In this document: positions 16,683 through 26,680 of the stretch, in pieces
Numbering within the stretch: position 1 is the first letter of the stretch
How the letters are laid out: every line of letters starts with the position of its first letter
Source: Neobacillus mesonae
Lineage (GTDB): Bacteria > Bacillota > Bacilli > Bacillales > Cytobacillaceae
DNA: 64,000 nt
Reading direction: 5' to 3'
Assembly (NCBI RefSeq): GCF_023715155.1
Contig: NZ_JAMBNQ010000001.1
Coordinates: 248,001-312,000, forward strand
Made by a program: the position numbers and the translations under genes
The notes under the pieces: model-generated
Seen by the model: only the letters and a program-made list of their open reading frames with translations
Told to the model about the DNA's origin: nothing
Database searches by the model: none

Positions 16683-18305
16683 ATGAAGGATGTAAAATGT
16701 GAATGTGGGCACGTTAATCCCCATGGAACCGTGCTGTGTGAAGCGTGCGGGAAAATTCTTGTTGAGGAAGAGAACGAGAAACAGCTCCTGGATATGCGGT
16801 ATGAAGGGAGTGCCCGCCGTTCACAAATATATCAAAAAACGGTTGTTGATAAAGTATGGAACTTTTTTTCATCTGTCAAAGTTGGGGTTTGGCTGATTAT
16901 CATTACTTTAATTGCTTCTATACTAGGAACGATTCTTCCACAGAAAATGTACATAAATCTCCCTCCAGAAGTTTATTATGAAAAAGAATACGGCTGGTTT
17001 GGGAAATTATACTACCAATTGGGTTTCCATGATTTATATGGTTCTTGGTGGTATTTACTGTTGATTGCAATGATAGGTATATCTTTAGTTATATGTAGTC
17101 TTGATAGGGTAGTGCCGCTCTATAAAGCATTAAAGGCGCAAAGGGTAACACGGCATGAAGGCTTTTTAAAGCGGCAGCGTGTTTTTGGGGCTAGTCATAA
17201 TGTGGATCAAAGGGATATTGAGACAGTAAAACAGCATTTGATACAAAAACACTACAAGGTCCGTGAAGAAAATGGAGACCTGTTAGCGGAAAAGGGACGA
17301 TTTTCCCGATGGGGTCCATATGTTAACCATGTGGGATTAATTATTTTTCTTTTTGGTGCCATGCTTCGTTTCATACCAGGTATGTATGTGAATGAAAATC
17401 TTTGGGTCCGGGAAGGGGAAACAGCCTTGGTTCCCGAAACAGGAGAAAAATTCTATGTGCATAATAATAAATTTATCTTAGAGCATTATGATAAAGAGAA
17501 AAATAAGACATTTGAAAAAGCACTTGATAGAGCCGGTAATGTCGTAAAAAACTATCAGTCTAATGTTGTGCTCTATCAGCGTTCAGGTGAAAAAATTCCA
17601 GGTGAAAAGCCAAAGCTTGAAAAGGTAAAAGAATATAAAATTCGAGTCAATCACCCATTAGAATTTGAAGGCTATTCAATATACCAGTCTTCGTTTAGAA
17701 GTGAAATGGATTCTATGACTTTTGCGTTAATAAATAAAAAGACTGAAAAATCTTTTGGGGAACTTACGATTAATCTTAGGACTCCAAAGGAAAAGTATGA
17801 TTTAGGAAATGGCTACTCCGTGAAAATTCTAAACTACTTTCCAGACTTTGAATTTGCCGAAAATGGTGAACCGAGTACGAAATCCCGTGTGCCAAATAAT
17901 CCTGCATTTATTTTTCGGATGACCGCACCGGACAAACCTAAGGGAGAAACCAGCTTTGTTGCTATTAGGCAGACAATTGAACCCTTTGGAAATAATACCT
18001 ATAAAATGGCATTTAAACGAATTGGCACAACAAATGTTTCTGGATTTACAGTTCGTAAAGATTCATCGATTTGGGTCATTATTTTTGGAGGAATATTATT
18101 CATGATTGGTGTTATTCAAGGTGCTTATTGGAATCATCGCAGGATATGGGTACAAAATAAAAATGGTGATGTTTGGATTGCCGCACATACAAACAAGAAT
18201 TGGTATGGATTAAAGCGGGAAATTGAAAAGGTGCTGGAAGATACAAAATTAAAGATGCCAGAGGATCAGCTTCAGCGTGAACAAAAGGATAAGGAGGGAG
18301 TTTAG
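16683..18305 (+). CDS. resB: Cytochrome c biogenesis protein ResB
   Basis: Membrane component (Ccs1 type) of the system II cytochrome c maturation machine; with ResC it carries heme across the membrane for attachment to apocytochrome c. The 540-residue protein begins with a zinc-ribbon-like cysteine set (CECGHVNPHGTVLCEACG), then membrane segments near residues 68-88 and 120-140, a large extracytoplasmic domain and a last membrane segment near residue 465. Directly followed by resC with no gap. Confidence 0.96.
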   Translation: MKDVKCECGHVNPHGTVLCEACGKILVEEENEKQLLDMRYEGSARRSQIYQKTVVDKVWNFFSSVKVGVWLIIITLIASILGTILPQKMYINLPPEVYYEKEYGWFGKLYYQLGFHDLYGSWWYLLLIAMIGISLVICSLDRVVPLYKALKAQRVTRHEGFLKRQRVFGASHNVDQRDIETVKQHLIQKHYKVREENGDLLAEKGRFSRWGPYVNHVGLIIFLFGAMLRFIPGMYVNENLWVREGETALVPETGEKFYVHNNKFILEHYDKEKNKTFEKALDRAGNVVKNYQSNVVLYQRSGEKIPGEKPKLEKVKEYKIRVNHPLEFEGYSIYQSSFRSEMDSMTFALINKKTEKSFGELTINLRTPKEKYDLGNGYSVKILNYFPDFEFAENGEPSTKSRVPNNPAFIFRMTAPDKPKGETSFVAIRQTIEPFGNNTYKMAFKRIGTTNVSGFTVRKDSSIWVIIFGGILFMIGVIQGAYWNHRRIWVQNKNGDVWIAAHTNKNWYGLKREIEKVLEDTKLKMPEDQLQREQKDKEGV

Positions 18306-19493
18306 TTGGTAGAGCTAAGTGGTAATTTATTGTTTATTGCTTTTATTCTATATTTAGTGGCTACTCTTTTTTTTGGCGGATCAATTAAACAAAAGAAAGA
18401 CTTAAATGATACAAAGACGACCAACAAATGGGGGAAAATTGCTGTATTTTTAACCATTATTGGTTTTATCTCACAACTTGGTTATTTTATTATCAGATGG
18501 ATTGTTGCCGGACATGCACCGGTTAGTAATATGTTTGAGTTTACGACGTTTTTTGGTATGGCTTTAGTTGGTGCATTTATCGTTATTTATTTTATTTATC
18601 GTACTACACTCTTAGGATTATTCACTATGCCTGTAGCCATTTTGGTCATTGCATATGCTAGCATGTTTCCTAGAGATATTTCACCATTAATTCCGTCTTT
18701 GCAAAGCTATTGGCTTTATATTCATGTTACAACTGCAGCGATTGGAGAGGCCATCTTAGCCATTAGTTTTGCTGCTGGATTAATATATCTGGTGAAGGCT
18801 ATTGATCAAACGAAATCGACCAAGAAAACTTTTTGGCTGGAATTCGTTATGTTTTGTTTAGTTACGGTTATTGGGTTTGTTGTGGTTTCTTCCGTTTTTG
18901 CCGGAATGGGGTATCATGAGAAATTTAATTGGGTTGATAAAAGCGGAAACCAAGCTCAAATTGAATATACGATGCCGGCATTAACGGGACCGCATGAAGG
19001 AAAATTACTGACAAAAGACGGATTTAAGCCATGGGCAGAAATGCCTGCATTTATCAATGCGAAAAAGTTAAATACCGTCATTTGGTCTGTTGCGGCTGGT
19101 ATTGTGCTCTATGGATTGATTCGATTAATTATAAGAAAACGGATTGGATCGATGCTTAAACCGCTTGTGAAAAATATAAAACTTGATTTTGTGGATGAAA
19201 TCAGTTATCGTTCTGTTTTAATTGGATTCCCTGTATTTACTTTAGGAGCGTTAATTTTCGCTATGATTTGGGCACAGGTTGCTTGGTCACGTTTCTGGGG
19301 CTGGGATCCAAAAGAGGTATGGGCCTTAATTACTTGGCTATTCTATGCTGCCTTTATGCACTTAAGGCTGTCGAAAGGATGGCACGGAGAAAAATCAGCA
19401 TGGCTTGCTGTCATTGGCTTTGCCATTATTATGTTTAACTTGGTAGCAGTTAATCTCGTCATTGCGGGCCTTCATTCTTATGCTGGTTCATAA
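18306..19493 (+). CDS. resC: Cytochrome c biogenesis protein ResC
   Basis: CcsA/CcmC-type heme handling membrane protein, partner of ResB. The 395-residue protein is multi-spanning and carries the tryptophan-rich WWD-type motif [20 protein letters not shown], with conserved histidines in [21 protein letters not shown] and LHSYAG. TTG 18306 begins directly after the resB stop, behind AAGGAGGG. Ends the resABC operon before a strong terminator. Confidence 0.95.
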   Translation: MVELSGNLLFIAFILYLVATLFFGGSIKQKKDLNDTKTTNKWGKIAVFLTIIGFISQLGYFIIRWIVAGHAPVSNMFEFTTFFGMALVGAFIVIYFIYRTTLLGLFTMPVAILVIAYASMFPRDISPLIPSLQSYWLYIHVTTAAIGEAILAISFAAGLIYLVKAIDQTKSTKKTFWLEFVMFCLVTVIGFVVVSSVFAGMGYHEKFNWVDKSGNQAQIEYTMPALTGPHEGKLLTKDGFKPWAEMPAFINAKKLNTVIWSVAAGIVLYGLIRLIIRKRIGSMLKPLVKNIKLDFVDEISYRSVLIGFPVFTLGALIFAMIWAQVAWSRFWGWDPKEVWALITWLFYAAFMHLRLSKGWHGEKSAWLAVIGFAIIMFNLVAVNLVIAGLHSYAGS

Positions 19494-19503
19494 TGAATAA
19501 TAT

Positions 19504-19538
19504 AAAAGCCTTCACTTGCGAAAAGTGAAGGCTTTTTA
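19504..19538 (+). terminator. Terminator of resABC
   Basis: Stem aaagccttcactt / aagtgaaggcttt with a 4-base loop and T tail. Confidence 0.9.
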
Positions 19539-19664
19539 CAAACACTCGTTTACACTGTTCTATATTTGTCATATTATTGACACTTTTAAAGGCATTTATT
19601 AACCCTGAACATATAGCAAAATTGGAAACCATTTTGTAAAATAAACACCATGGGGGGATTATTA

Positions 19665-20381
19665 ATGGAAAAAGAAGTGAAAATTTTAGTAGTAGATGAT
19701 GAAGAAAGAATCCGCCGCCTTTTAAAAATGTATTTAGAGCGGGAAGATTATATTATAGATGAAGCTGAAGATGGAAATGTGGCTTTATCAAAAGCATTGG
19801 AGAATGATTATGATATTATTCTTCTTGACCTTATGATGCCTGGAAAAGATGGAATTGAAGTCTGCAGGGAGCTTCGGGAAAAAAAATCCACACCCGTTAT
19901 CATGTTGACAGCAAAAGGGGAGGAAGTAAACCGGGTTCAGGGTTTTGAGGTGGGTACAGATGACTACATTGTCAAACCATTCAGCCCAAGAGAAGTTGTT
20001 TTAAGAGTAAAAGCCATTTTAAGAAGATCATCACAAACAAGCTTTTTACAAACAGAAACTACAACGAAAGATGTCATCGTTTTTCCTCATTTAACGATTG
20101 ATAATGATGCGCACAGAGTGACTGCTGAAGGCAGAGAGGTCAGCCTGACGCCTAAAGAATACGAGTTGCTTTATTTCCTGGCAAAAGCGCCAGACAGAGT
20201 ATTTGACCGCGAACAGCTTTTAAAAGAGGTTTGGCATTACGAATTTTTTGGTGATTTGCGAACAGTCGATACACATGTTAAACGGCTTCGTGAAAAACTA
20301 AATAAAGTATCCGAGCCTGCCGCAAGAATGATTGTAACCGTTTGGGGTGTCGGCTACAAGTTTGAGGTAACCAATGAATGA
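19665..20381 (+). CDS. resD: Response regulator ResD
   Basis: OmpR-family regulator that, with ResE, controls respiration, cytochrome c maturation and anaerobic genes. The 238-residue protein has a receiver domain with Asp55 in ILLDLMMPG, Lys in [10 protein letters not shown], and a C-terminal winged helix with [14 protein letters not shown] use ATG 19665, which lies 6-7 bases after the G-rich ribosome site at 19652-19658; the ATG at 19650 would have no ribosome site. Overlaps resE by 4 bases. Confidence 0.96.
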   Translation: MEKEVKILVVDDEERIRRLLKMYLEREDYIIDEAEDGNVALSKALENDYDIILLDLMMPGKDGIEVCRELREKKSTPVIMLTAKGEEVNRVQGFEVGTDDYIVKPFSPREVVLRVKAILRRSSQTSFLQTETTTKDVIVFPHLTIDNDAHRVTAEGREVSLTPKEYELLYFLAKAPDRVFDREQLLKEVWHYEFFGDLRTVDTHVKRLREKLNKVSEPAARMIVTVWGVGYKFEVTNE

Positions 20382-22156
20382 CCTTTTTACGAAGTGTTGT
20401 AGGTAAGCTTTGGTTTACCATCCTTTTATTAGTCTCATTTGTTCTTTTTATTTTGACGGTTATGCTTCTTGAGTTTTTTCAAAATTATACAATTGAAGAA
20501 ACAAAGAATGATTTAACCAATACAGCAGAAAAAATTGCCCGGATCTTAGAAGAACATCCTAATGAAAAACAGTCAATTGGATTAGAAATATCCTGGGAAG
20601 TAATAGACAAAGTTACGAAAGTAGTGATCATAAAAAATAATCATGAAGTCTATTACTCCCCTAACACGGAAAATGAACAAAAGTTAACGATTAACGATAT
20701 TTTAAATGATCCGGAATTATCAAAAGTGTTTCATGAAAATAAAACCGTTGAAAAGGTATCTAACTTATCAACAAGTAATTCGGTTAATGATGAAAATGCC
20801 AATTATTCTATCATAGGTGTACCTTTGCATCTTTCAGGTGATAATGGTGCTGTTTTTATTTATCAGTCGCTTGAAGTAATGAGGGACACATCGCGCTCGA
20901 CAACCAAGTTTATCTTATTGGTTGCTGGTGTTGCTATTGTTTTGACAACCATTTTTGCTTTCTTTTTATCAACAAGAATTACCGCACCGCTTCGAAAAAT
21001 GAGGGAGGCAGCTTTTGAGGTTGCAAAAGGAAAATTTGATACGAAAGTCCCGATTCTTACACACGATGAAATTGGAGAATTGGCAACGGCTTTTAATCAA
21101 ATGGGCAGACAGTTAAAGTTCAACATAAATGCCCTTAACCAGGAGAAGGAACAACTGTCAAGTATTTTAAGCAGCATGGCAGATGGAGTGATTACATTTA
21201 ACCGTGATGGAACCATCCTAATTACCAATCCTCCAGGTGAACGTTTTCTTCAATACTGGTATTATGAAAAAGAAGATCATACTGCTTCTGAAGCACTGCC
21301 TTCACAGGTAATGGAGCTTTTCCAGAAAGCAGTAGAAACTGAAAAAGAACAAATGGGTGAGATTTCACTCCAAGGCCGTCATTGGGTAATTTTGGTGACG
21401 CCTCTTTATAGTAATCGATTTATTCGCGGTGCAGTTGCTGTATTAAGGGATATGACAGAGGAAAGAAAATTAGATAAAATGAGGAAAGATTTCATTGCCA
21501 ATGTTTCACATGAGCTGAGGACCCCTATTTCAATGCTGCAAGGATATAGTGAAGCTATTGTTGATGATATTGCCCAATCACAGGAAGAGAAAAAAGAAAT
21601 GGCCCAAGTTATTTATGATGAATCTCTTAGAATGGGCCGTCTTGTTAATGAACTGTTGGATCTTGCGAGAATGGAAGCAGGGCATATTCAATTAACAAAA
21701 GAAGAAATTGACCTTAACACTTTTATTAATCGTATTATTCATAAATTCCAAGGACTTGCTAAAGATAATGAAATTTATCTGAATACTGAAATAGAAAATG
21801 GTATTCATTCTATCTATCTTGACCCTGATCGGATTGAACAGGTTCTAACCAATTTAATTGATAACGCCATTAGGCATACTCCAAAAGGGGGTTCAGTTAA
21901 ATTAACGGTTTCATTAGAAGATAAAGGAATTAGGATGAATGTTATTGATTCAGGTTCAGGCATTCCAGAGGAAGATTTGCCATTTATTTTTGAACGTTTC
22001 TATAAGGCAGACAAAGCGAGGACGAGAGGAAAATCGGGCACAGGACTTGGACTTGCTATTGTTAAACATATTATAGATGCCCACCAAGGGGCTATTTCAG
22101 TTCATAGCAAACTTGGTCAAGGGACGACATTTTCCTTCTTTTTGCCTCGAAAATAG
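20378..22156 (+). CDS. resE: Sensor histidine kinase ResE
   Basis: Membrane kinase that phosphorylates ResD. The 592-residue protein has a first membrane segment (residues 10-32), an extracytoplasmic domain, a second membrane segment (about 178-200), HAMP, a PAS domain ([20 protein letters not shown]), the HisKA motif VSHELRTP with His378, and the ATPase boxes [18 protein letters not shown] and [13 protein letters not shown] overlap with resD ensures coupling. Confidence 0.96.
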   Translation: MTFLRSVVGKLWFTILLLVSFVLFILTVMLLEFFQNYTIEETKNDLTNTAEKIARILEEHPNEKQSIGLEISWEVIDKVTKVVIIKNNHEVYYSPNTENEQKLTINDILNDPELSKVFHENKTVEKVSNLSTSNSVNDENANYSIIGVPLHLSGDNGAVFIYQSLEVMRDTSRSTTKFILLVAGVAIVLTTIFAFFLSTRITAPLRKMREAAFEVAKGKFDTKVPILTHDEIGELATAFNQMGRQLKFNINALNQEKEQLSSILSSMADGVITFNRDGTILITNPPGERFLQYWYYEKEDHTASEALPSQVMELFQKAVETEKEQMGEISLQGRHWVILVTPLYSNRFIRGAVAVLRDMTEERKLDKMRKDFIANVSHELRTPISMLQGYSEAIVDDIAQSQEEKKEMAQVIYDESLRMGRLVNELLDLARMEAGHIQLTKEEIDLNTFINRIIHKFQGLAKDNEIYLNTEIENGIHSIYLDPDRIEQVLTNLIDNAIRHTPKGGSVKLTVSLEDKGIRMNVIDSGSGIPEEDLPFIFERFYKADKARTRGKSGTGLGLAIVKHIIDAHQGAISVHSKLGQGTTFSFFLPRK

Positions 22157-22200
22157 GTAAAAACAATCAAAATTTGCCGATTGTTCTTGATTCACGGGAA

Positions 22201-22256
22201 ACATTTAAGAACCCCGCCCATTTTAAAATGGAGTATGGTTTTTAAATGTTTTTTTG
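22201..22256 (+). terminator. Terminator of resDE
   Basis: Thirteen-pair stem acatttaagaacc / ggtttttaaatgt with one G-U pair, an inner cattttaaaatg hairpin and seven T after it. Confidence 0.8.
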
Positions 22257-22313
22257 TTTTGATTTCTAAAAAACACCTTCCTTTTTTTAGTAATACAGTC
22301 TATATTTAAGAGA

Positions 22314-22340
22314 TGAAACCAATCATACATAAATAACGAC
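22314..22340 (+). promoter_or_regulatory. Candidate ECF (sigma-X) autoregulatory promoter
   Basis: TGAAAC at 22314-22319, 17-base spacer, CGAC at 22337-22340. This is the shape of ECF promoters, and B. subtilis sigX is transcribed by its own product from TGTAAC-N17-CGAC. It lies 27 bases before the sigX start. Confidence 0.6.
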
Positions 22341-22367
22341 TAATTTAATGAACGGGGAGGAGAATTA

Positions 22368-22922
22368 ATGGACTCCGTTTTCGATGAACTTTATAACAAA
22401 TACCACCAAGATGTATTTCAATTTTTGTTTTATATGGTAAGAAACAGAGAGCAGGCAGAAGACCTTGTTCAAGAGGTCTATATTAGAGTATTTAAGTCTT
22501 ATGATCGTTTTGAAGGGAAAAGCAGTGAAAAAACATGGCTTTTTTCAATTGCCAGGAATGTGGCCATTGATTATTTTCGTAAACAAAAGGGCTGGAAAGA
22601 TAAATTAATGGAAAAGTTCGATTGGTCCGCCAGTCAAGTAAAAGATTCGGACCCTATTCCAGAAGAGATTGCAGTCCAAAAAGAAGAAATACAATGGGTT
22701 TATAAGTCAATGGAACATTGTACAATGGATCAGCGGGCTGTCATTACTTTGCGTTTTATCCATGATTTATCAATAGCTGAAACAGCACAAACTTTAGGGT
22801 GGACGGAAAGTAAAGTAAAAACAACGCAGCACCGTTCATTAAAGTTAATAAAGAGACATATGGAGACCTTTTATGTAAAGGAGGGATCAAATAGTGATGA
22901 AAAAGTCAGAGTGGAGCGATAG
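22368..22922 (+). CDS. sigX: ECF RNA polymerase sigma factor SigX
   Basis: Extracytoplasmic function sigma factor that in B. subtilis adjusts cell-surface charge and resists cationic peptides. The 184-residue protein has region 2 (EDLVQEVYIRVFKSYDRFEGKSSEKTWLFSIARN) and a region 4 helix-turn-helix (LSIAETAQTLGWTESKVKTTQHR). ATG 22368 follows a GGGGAGGAG ribosome site. It overlaps the next gene, its anti-sigma factor, by 29 bases. Confidence 0.94.
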   Translation: MDSVFDELYNKYHQDVFQFLFYMVRNREQAEDLVQEVYIRVFKSYDRFEGKSSEKTWLFSIARNVAIDYFRKQKGWKDKLMEKFDWSASQVKDSDPIPEEIAVQKEEIQWVYKSMEHCTMDQRAVITLRFIHDLSIAETAQTLGWTESKVKTTQHRSLKLIKRHMETFYVKEGSNSDEKVRVER

Positions 22923-24042
22923 AGAAATTGAAGAACTATTAAGACAAATGCCGAAAGTCAAAGATCATCGTAATCCCATTGACATGAATCAAAATTTCCC
23001 CTTCAAAAAAAGAAATGCTTTTCCATGGCTTGTGCCAAGTATTGCAACAGCAGCTGCAGTATTCCTATGTATTATTTTAGGTACAAAATTTATAGGTGGT
23101 CCAACATCTCAGTTATTCCAAGAAAAGTCCCTGAATGAGAAATCTCTCAATCAGCAAATAACATTGAAAAAAGAAAATATTCAGCCGAAGGACCAAACGT
23201 TTTCGGGTTCCGATAATCGAGAGCCATTGAAATCATCTATATACGAAAATGAAGTAAGAAAAGGGAAGGTCATTACCTATTGGATTCCGGATGAACAAGC
23301 ACAAAATATTATTCCCATATCTACAATTGTTCATAATATAAAAAATAAATCGCGGCTGGATGTATTTAATGAAAAAATGGCCCAGTTGAATGAAAATGAA
23401 TGGGGATTGGATGATTTTTACCCGATCAATGCAGATTTTAATTTTAATGAAAAAAGCGGGACCGTTGATGTTAACGTACCAGCAGACCATGAATATGGTA
23501 AAGGGTCGAGCAATGAGTTAATGTTTATTAATATTATAAAAAAAGATATCTCATCAAACAGTAATGTGAAAAAGGCAAGATTATTCACGGATGGAAAACC
23601 GGGAATTGAATTTGGAAATACGGGTATAAAAAATGAAATTATGATACAGCCCGAAAGGCATCATGCATATTTATTTTATTATCCAAATCGACATGAATCC
23701 CCCTATCTTGTACCAAGTATAGAGCCCTTTGAAAATATTAGAGATGCATTCAAAGCGATGAAGAAAGACCGAAATGGGTTAAAAAAATCGATGCATCTTA
23801 AGATAAAAGAAAACGAATTATCGATACGAAATAAAGTATTATATCTGCCTGTAGAAAGGGATTCGAAGATTAAAAATGACCAGCTAACCGTATTTTCTTA
23901 CGAAGCCTTATTACTAACCGCTAAAGAATTTGGGATGGAAAAGGTGGTTATTACAGATGCTCCGATTAAACAGATTGGTCCTTTTGATTTAACTAAAGAA
24001 AACAAAGTACCAATAGCACCCAATATGCGTAATATTGAATAA
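22894..24042 (+). CDS. rsiX: Anti-sigma-X factor RsiX
   Basis: Membrane-anchored inhibitor of SigX. The 382-residue protein has a short cytoplasmic N-terminus (EWSDREIEELLRQMPKVKDHRNP) that would bind SigX, one membrane segment (residues 45-64) and a large extracytoplasmic domain of unknown ligand. The GTG at 22894 lies 8 bases after AAAGGAGGG at 22877-22885; the adjacent ATG at 22897 is an equal alternative. Two-gene operon with sigX. Confidence 0.9.
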   Translation: MMKKSEWSDREIEELLRQMPKVKDHRNPIDMNQNFPFKKRNAFPWLVPSIATAAAVFLCIILGTKFIGGPTSQLFQEKSLNEKSLNQQITLKKENIQPKDQTFSGSDNREPLKSSIYENEVRKGKVITYWIPDEQAQNIIPISTIVHNIKNKSRLDVFNEKMAQLNENEWGLDDFYPINADFNFNEKSGTVDVNVPADHEYGKGSSNELMFINIIKKDISSNSNVKKARLFTDGKPGIEFGNTGIKNEIMIQPERHHAYLFYYPNRHESPYLVPSIEPFENIRDAFKAMKKDRNGLKKSMHLKIKENELSIRNKVLYLPVERDSKIKNDQLTVFSYEALLLTAKEFGMEKVVITDAPIKQIGPFDLTKENKVPIAPNMRNIE

Positions 24043-24142
24043 ATTAAAACTTTAGCGGGGATTTTTTATCATCCGCCCATACTTTCAGGCTTGCATTATG
24101 CTTTAAAGCCGGTTTTTACTGCCAGTTAATCTGTTTTTTTTC

Positions 24143-24172
24143 AATCAACCGTTTCGGTTGATTTTCTTTTTG
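24143..24172 (+). terminator. Probable terminator of sigX-rsiX
   Basis: Perfect 8-bp stem aatcaacc / ggttgatt, 5-base loop, T-rich tail. It is 100 bases past the rsiX stop. Confidence 0.7.
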
Positions 24173-24310
24173 TCTATTTTTTTGTATAAAATGACTGAAG
24201 TCTCCAAAATATAACAAATATGTTTGACCCAGCCCCATGATTTGTTCTAAAGATGAATATAAAAACATATCGTGAGGAAGAGAGTTAGATTTTAAGGAGG
24301 AAAAGGGAAA

Positions 24311-25057
24311 GTGCGTGATTACATAAGGAGATTTTTGATTGCCATACTGATGGCGCTTTGTGTAAGTTTATTATTCTTAGGAGGAAGACATTCAGAAGCA
24401 GCTGGTTTGACTGAAAGTAATGGTCATAAACATTGGATTTGGCCGTCAGATGGCATTATTTCTGACACATATGGGACCAGAAATGGTAAACATAAGGGAA
24501 TTGATATTGCAGGTAAAAAGGATGCCCCCATTCTATCCGTTGAGGATGGAGTGGTGGAGAAATCCTATTTCTCCGATACATATGGAAATGTAGTATTTAT
24601 TAAACATCCTAAAAATTTGGTAACAGTTTATGCCCATTTGAATAAACGGGAAGTTTTTGAAGGGCAGAAAATAAAACAAGGTCAAATTATTGGTAAAATG
24701 GGTCAAACTGGACAAGCTACCGGTACCCATTTACATTTTGAAGCACATCAGCTGGAATGGAGATATGATAAGAAATATGCCATTGACCCGGAAAAGCTTC
24801 TGGGCAGTACGAGTGTGGGTGAATTTGTCCAAGGCGGGGTGGCTAGCAACGAAGTCATTACCGTAAGCATTCCTTATCAAGAACACATCAATTCAAATGT
24901 ACCTGCAGGAAAACAAAAGAATACTTATATAGTCCGTCAGGGGGATACACTATATTCGATTGCAAAAAGGAAGAATATGACGATTGCAAGAATTAAAGAG
25001 TTAAATCACCTGAAATCCGACATTATTATGCCAAATCAGATTTTAACTGTAAAATAA
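24311..25057 (+). CDS. M23-family peptidase-like protein with LysM domain
   Basis: Secreted or membrane-anchored cell-wall protein, 248 residues. After a signal or anchor segment (residues 8-27, ending SEAA) it has a LytM/M23 peptidase domain: HKGIDIA (metal ligands His and Asp) and GTHLHFE (HxH), with a YGTRNGKHKG lead. A C-terminal LysM domain (YIVRQGDTLYSIAKRKNMT) would bind peptidoglycan. The zinc ligands look complete, so it may cut peptide cross-links; the domain order M23-then-LysM resembles spore or cell-wall hydrolases. From memory, B. subtilis has other genes (aroC/serA) between rsiX and ribU. Confidence 0.85.
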   Translation: MRDYIRRFLIAILMALCVSLLFLGGRHSEAAGLTESNGHKHWIWPSDGIISDTYGTRNGKHKGIDIAGKKDAPILSVEDGVVEKSYFSDTYGNVVFIKHPKNLVTVYAHLNKREVFEGQKIKQGQIIGKMGQTGQATGTHLHFEAHQLEWRYDKKYAIDPEKLLGSTSVGEFVQGGVASNEVITVSIPYQEHINSNVPAGKQKNTYIVRQGDTLYSIAKRKNMTIARIKELNHLKSDIIMPNQILTVK

Positions 25058-25080
25058 AATGAATAATATCTTGATTTTGA

Positions 25081-25112
25081 ACCCGCAGTGAATTTAGCTG
25101 CGGGTAAATTTA
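25081..25112 (+). terminator. Hairpin after the M23/LysM gene
   Basis: Perfect 8-bp stem acccgcag / ctgcgggt with a 9-base loop; the T run after it is poor (aaattta). Confidence 0.5.
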
Positions 25113-25208
25113 TGTTTGTTAAAAATTAATAAAGTTTAGATAGATGGTTTAAATACTTAACAAAGCTGCTTTTTTTCAGTATAATAAAGTTGTAATTTCA
25201 TATCGATC

Positions 25209-25334
25209 TATCTTCGGGGCAGGGTGAAATTCCCGATCGGCGGTATTAGAGAAAATCTTAAGCCCGCGAGCCTTCTAAAGGCAGGATTTGGTGAGATTCC
25301 AAAGCCGACAGTATAGTCTGGATGGGAGAAGATG
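25209..25334 (+). ncRNA. FMN riboswitch (RFN element)
   Basis: All conserved blocks of the RFN element are present in order: cttcggggcagggtgaaatt, cccgatcggcggta, agcccgcgagc, ggatttggtgagattccaa, agccgacagta and gtctggatgggagaagatg. It lies before ribU and is followed by a terminator at 25398, so FMN binding should stop transcription into the riboflavin transporter gene. Confidence 0.96.
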
Positions 25335-25397
25335 GAGGTTCTGCAGACGTTCAAAAATTTTCTATGGATTGAATGTTTATTTAGTGTGCCTAACCTT

Positions 25398-25432
25398 CTC
25401 CCTCAAGCATATTTCTTGAGGGAGTTTTATTT
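25398..25432 (+). terminator. Riboswitch-controlled terminator
   Basis: Perfect 10-bp stem ctccctcaag / cttgagggag with a 7-base loop and T-rich tail, between the RFN element and ribU; the expression platform of the riboswitch. Confidence 0.9.
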
Positions 25433-25493
25433 TGGGTGCCTAAATGCTGAATCTCTCTTCCTAACATGATGGATCAAAAAAGGGGAGAGGAAA

Positions 25494-26066
25494 ATGAAAA
25501 TGAAAATCACAAAGGTCAAAGCAATGGTATCAATTGCGATGTTGAGCAGTATAGCTTATTTAATTATGCTGCTAAATTTCCCGATGCCGCCATTTCAGAA
25601 TTTCTTACTGGTTGATTTTAGTGACATCCCGGCACTAATTGCTGCATTAATATTTGGACCAATGGCCGGTATATTAGTTGAGTTTTTAAAAAATTTGCTT
25701 GACTTTGTTATGATTGGAAGTCCGACAGGGGTACCGGTAGGACATATTGCTAATTTTCTGGCGGGAGTTTTATTTATATTGCCTACTTATTATGTTTACA
25801 GCAAGCTTAAAACAAGAAGAGGCATGACAATTGGTTTAATTGCTGGAACAGTTATAATGTCTATAATGATGAGTGTATTGAATTACTATTTCATTTTACC
25901 GGCATATACTAAACTGATGGGTTTTCCAGATTTACGTAATTACGTTGTACCGGGCATTCTGCCTTTTAATATACTGAAAGGTGTTTTAATGTCAATTGTA
26001 TTTATGTTATTATTCACCCGGATGCGGTCGTGGATTAATAAACATTCAATTGTCAAACATGCTTAA
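25494..26066 (+). CDS. ribU: Riboflavin transporter RibU (ECF S component)
   Basis: Substrate-binding membrane subunit of an ECF-type importer for riboflavin. The 190-residue protein has about six membrane segments and the family motifs NFPMPPFQNFLLVDFSDIPALIAALIFGP and GSPTGVPVGHIANF. It is the only riboflavin-related gene after the FMN riboswitch. ATG 25494 follows AGGGGAGAGG closely; ATG 25500 is a second choice. Needs the shared energy module (EcfA/A'/T), not in this window. Confidence 0.95.
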   Translation: MKMKITKVKAMVSIAMLSSIAYLIMLLNFPMPPFQNFLLVDFSDIPALIAALIFGPMAGILVEFLKNLLDFVMIGSPTGVPVGHIANFLAGVLFILPTYYVYSKLKTRRGMTIGLIAGTVIMSIMMSVLNYYFILPAYTKLMGFPDLRNYVVPGILPFNILKGVLMSIVFMLLFTRMRSWINKHSIVKHA

Positions 26067-26072
26067 TGTTCC

Positions 26073-26103
26073 AAAAAGCAGCCTTGATGGCTGCTTTTTC
26101 TAT
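26073..26103 (+). terminator. Terminator of ribU
   Basis: Stem aaaaagcagcc / ggctgcttttt with a 4-base loop and T tail. Confidence 0.88.
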
Positions 26104-26107
26104 TCCA

Positions 26108-26146
26108 TGATAATAATAAAACCCCTCATCATAATGGATGAGGGGT
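26108..26146 (-). terminator. Terminator of fer
   Basis: Perfect 10-bp stem acccctcatc / gatgaggggt; on the - strand it is followed by ttttattatt, 30 bases past the fer stop. Confidence 0.85.
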
Positions 26147-26178
26147 TAGCAGCTTAATAATATCTAATGGTAAAAATA

Positions 26179-26472
<294 letters not shown>

Positions 26473-26680
26473 TTAACCAGCAAAAATACTGGTAAACGCT
26501 TTTCTCACTCTATTGTAAGACTGTATCGACAACTTTTCAATAGAAAAATAATTATTCATAGAGGGCTTTGGATATTTTCGCAGCATCACTATTTTTAATC
26601 AGTAAGATTTTCTGTTTCATGTTAAAATATATAAAGGTTTTAAACGAATCATGTCGAATAAACGAGAGTGGTGATTCAAA

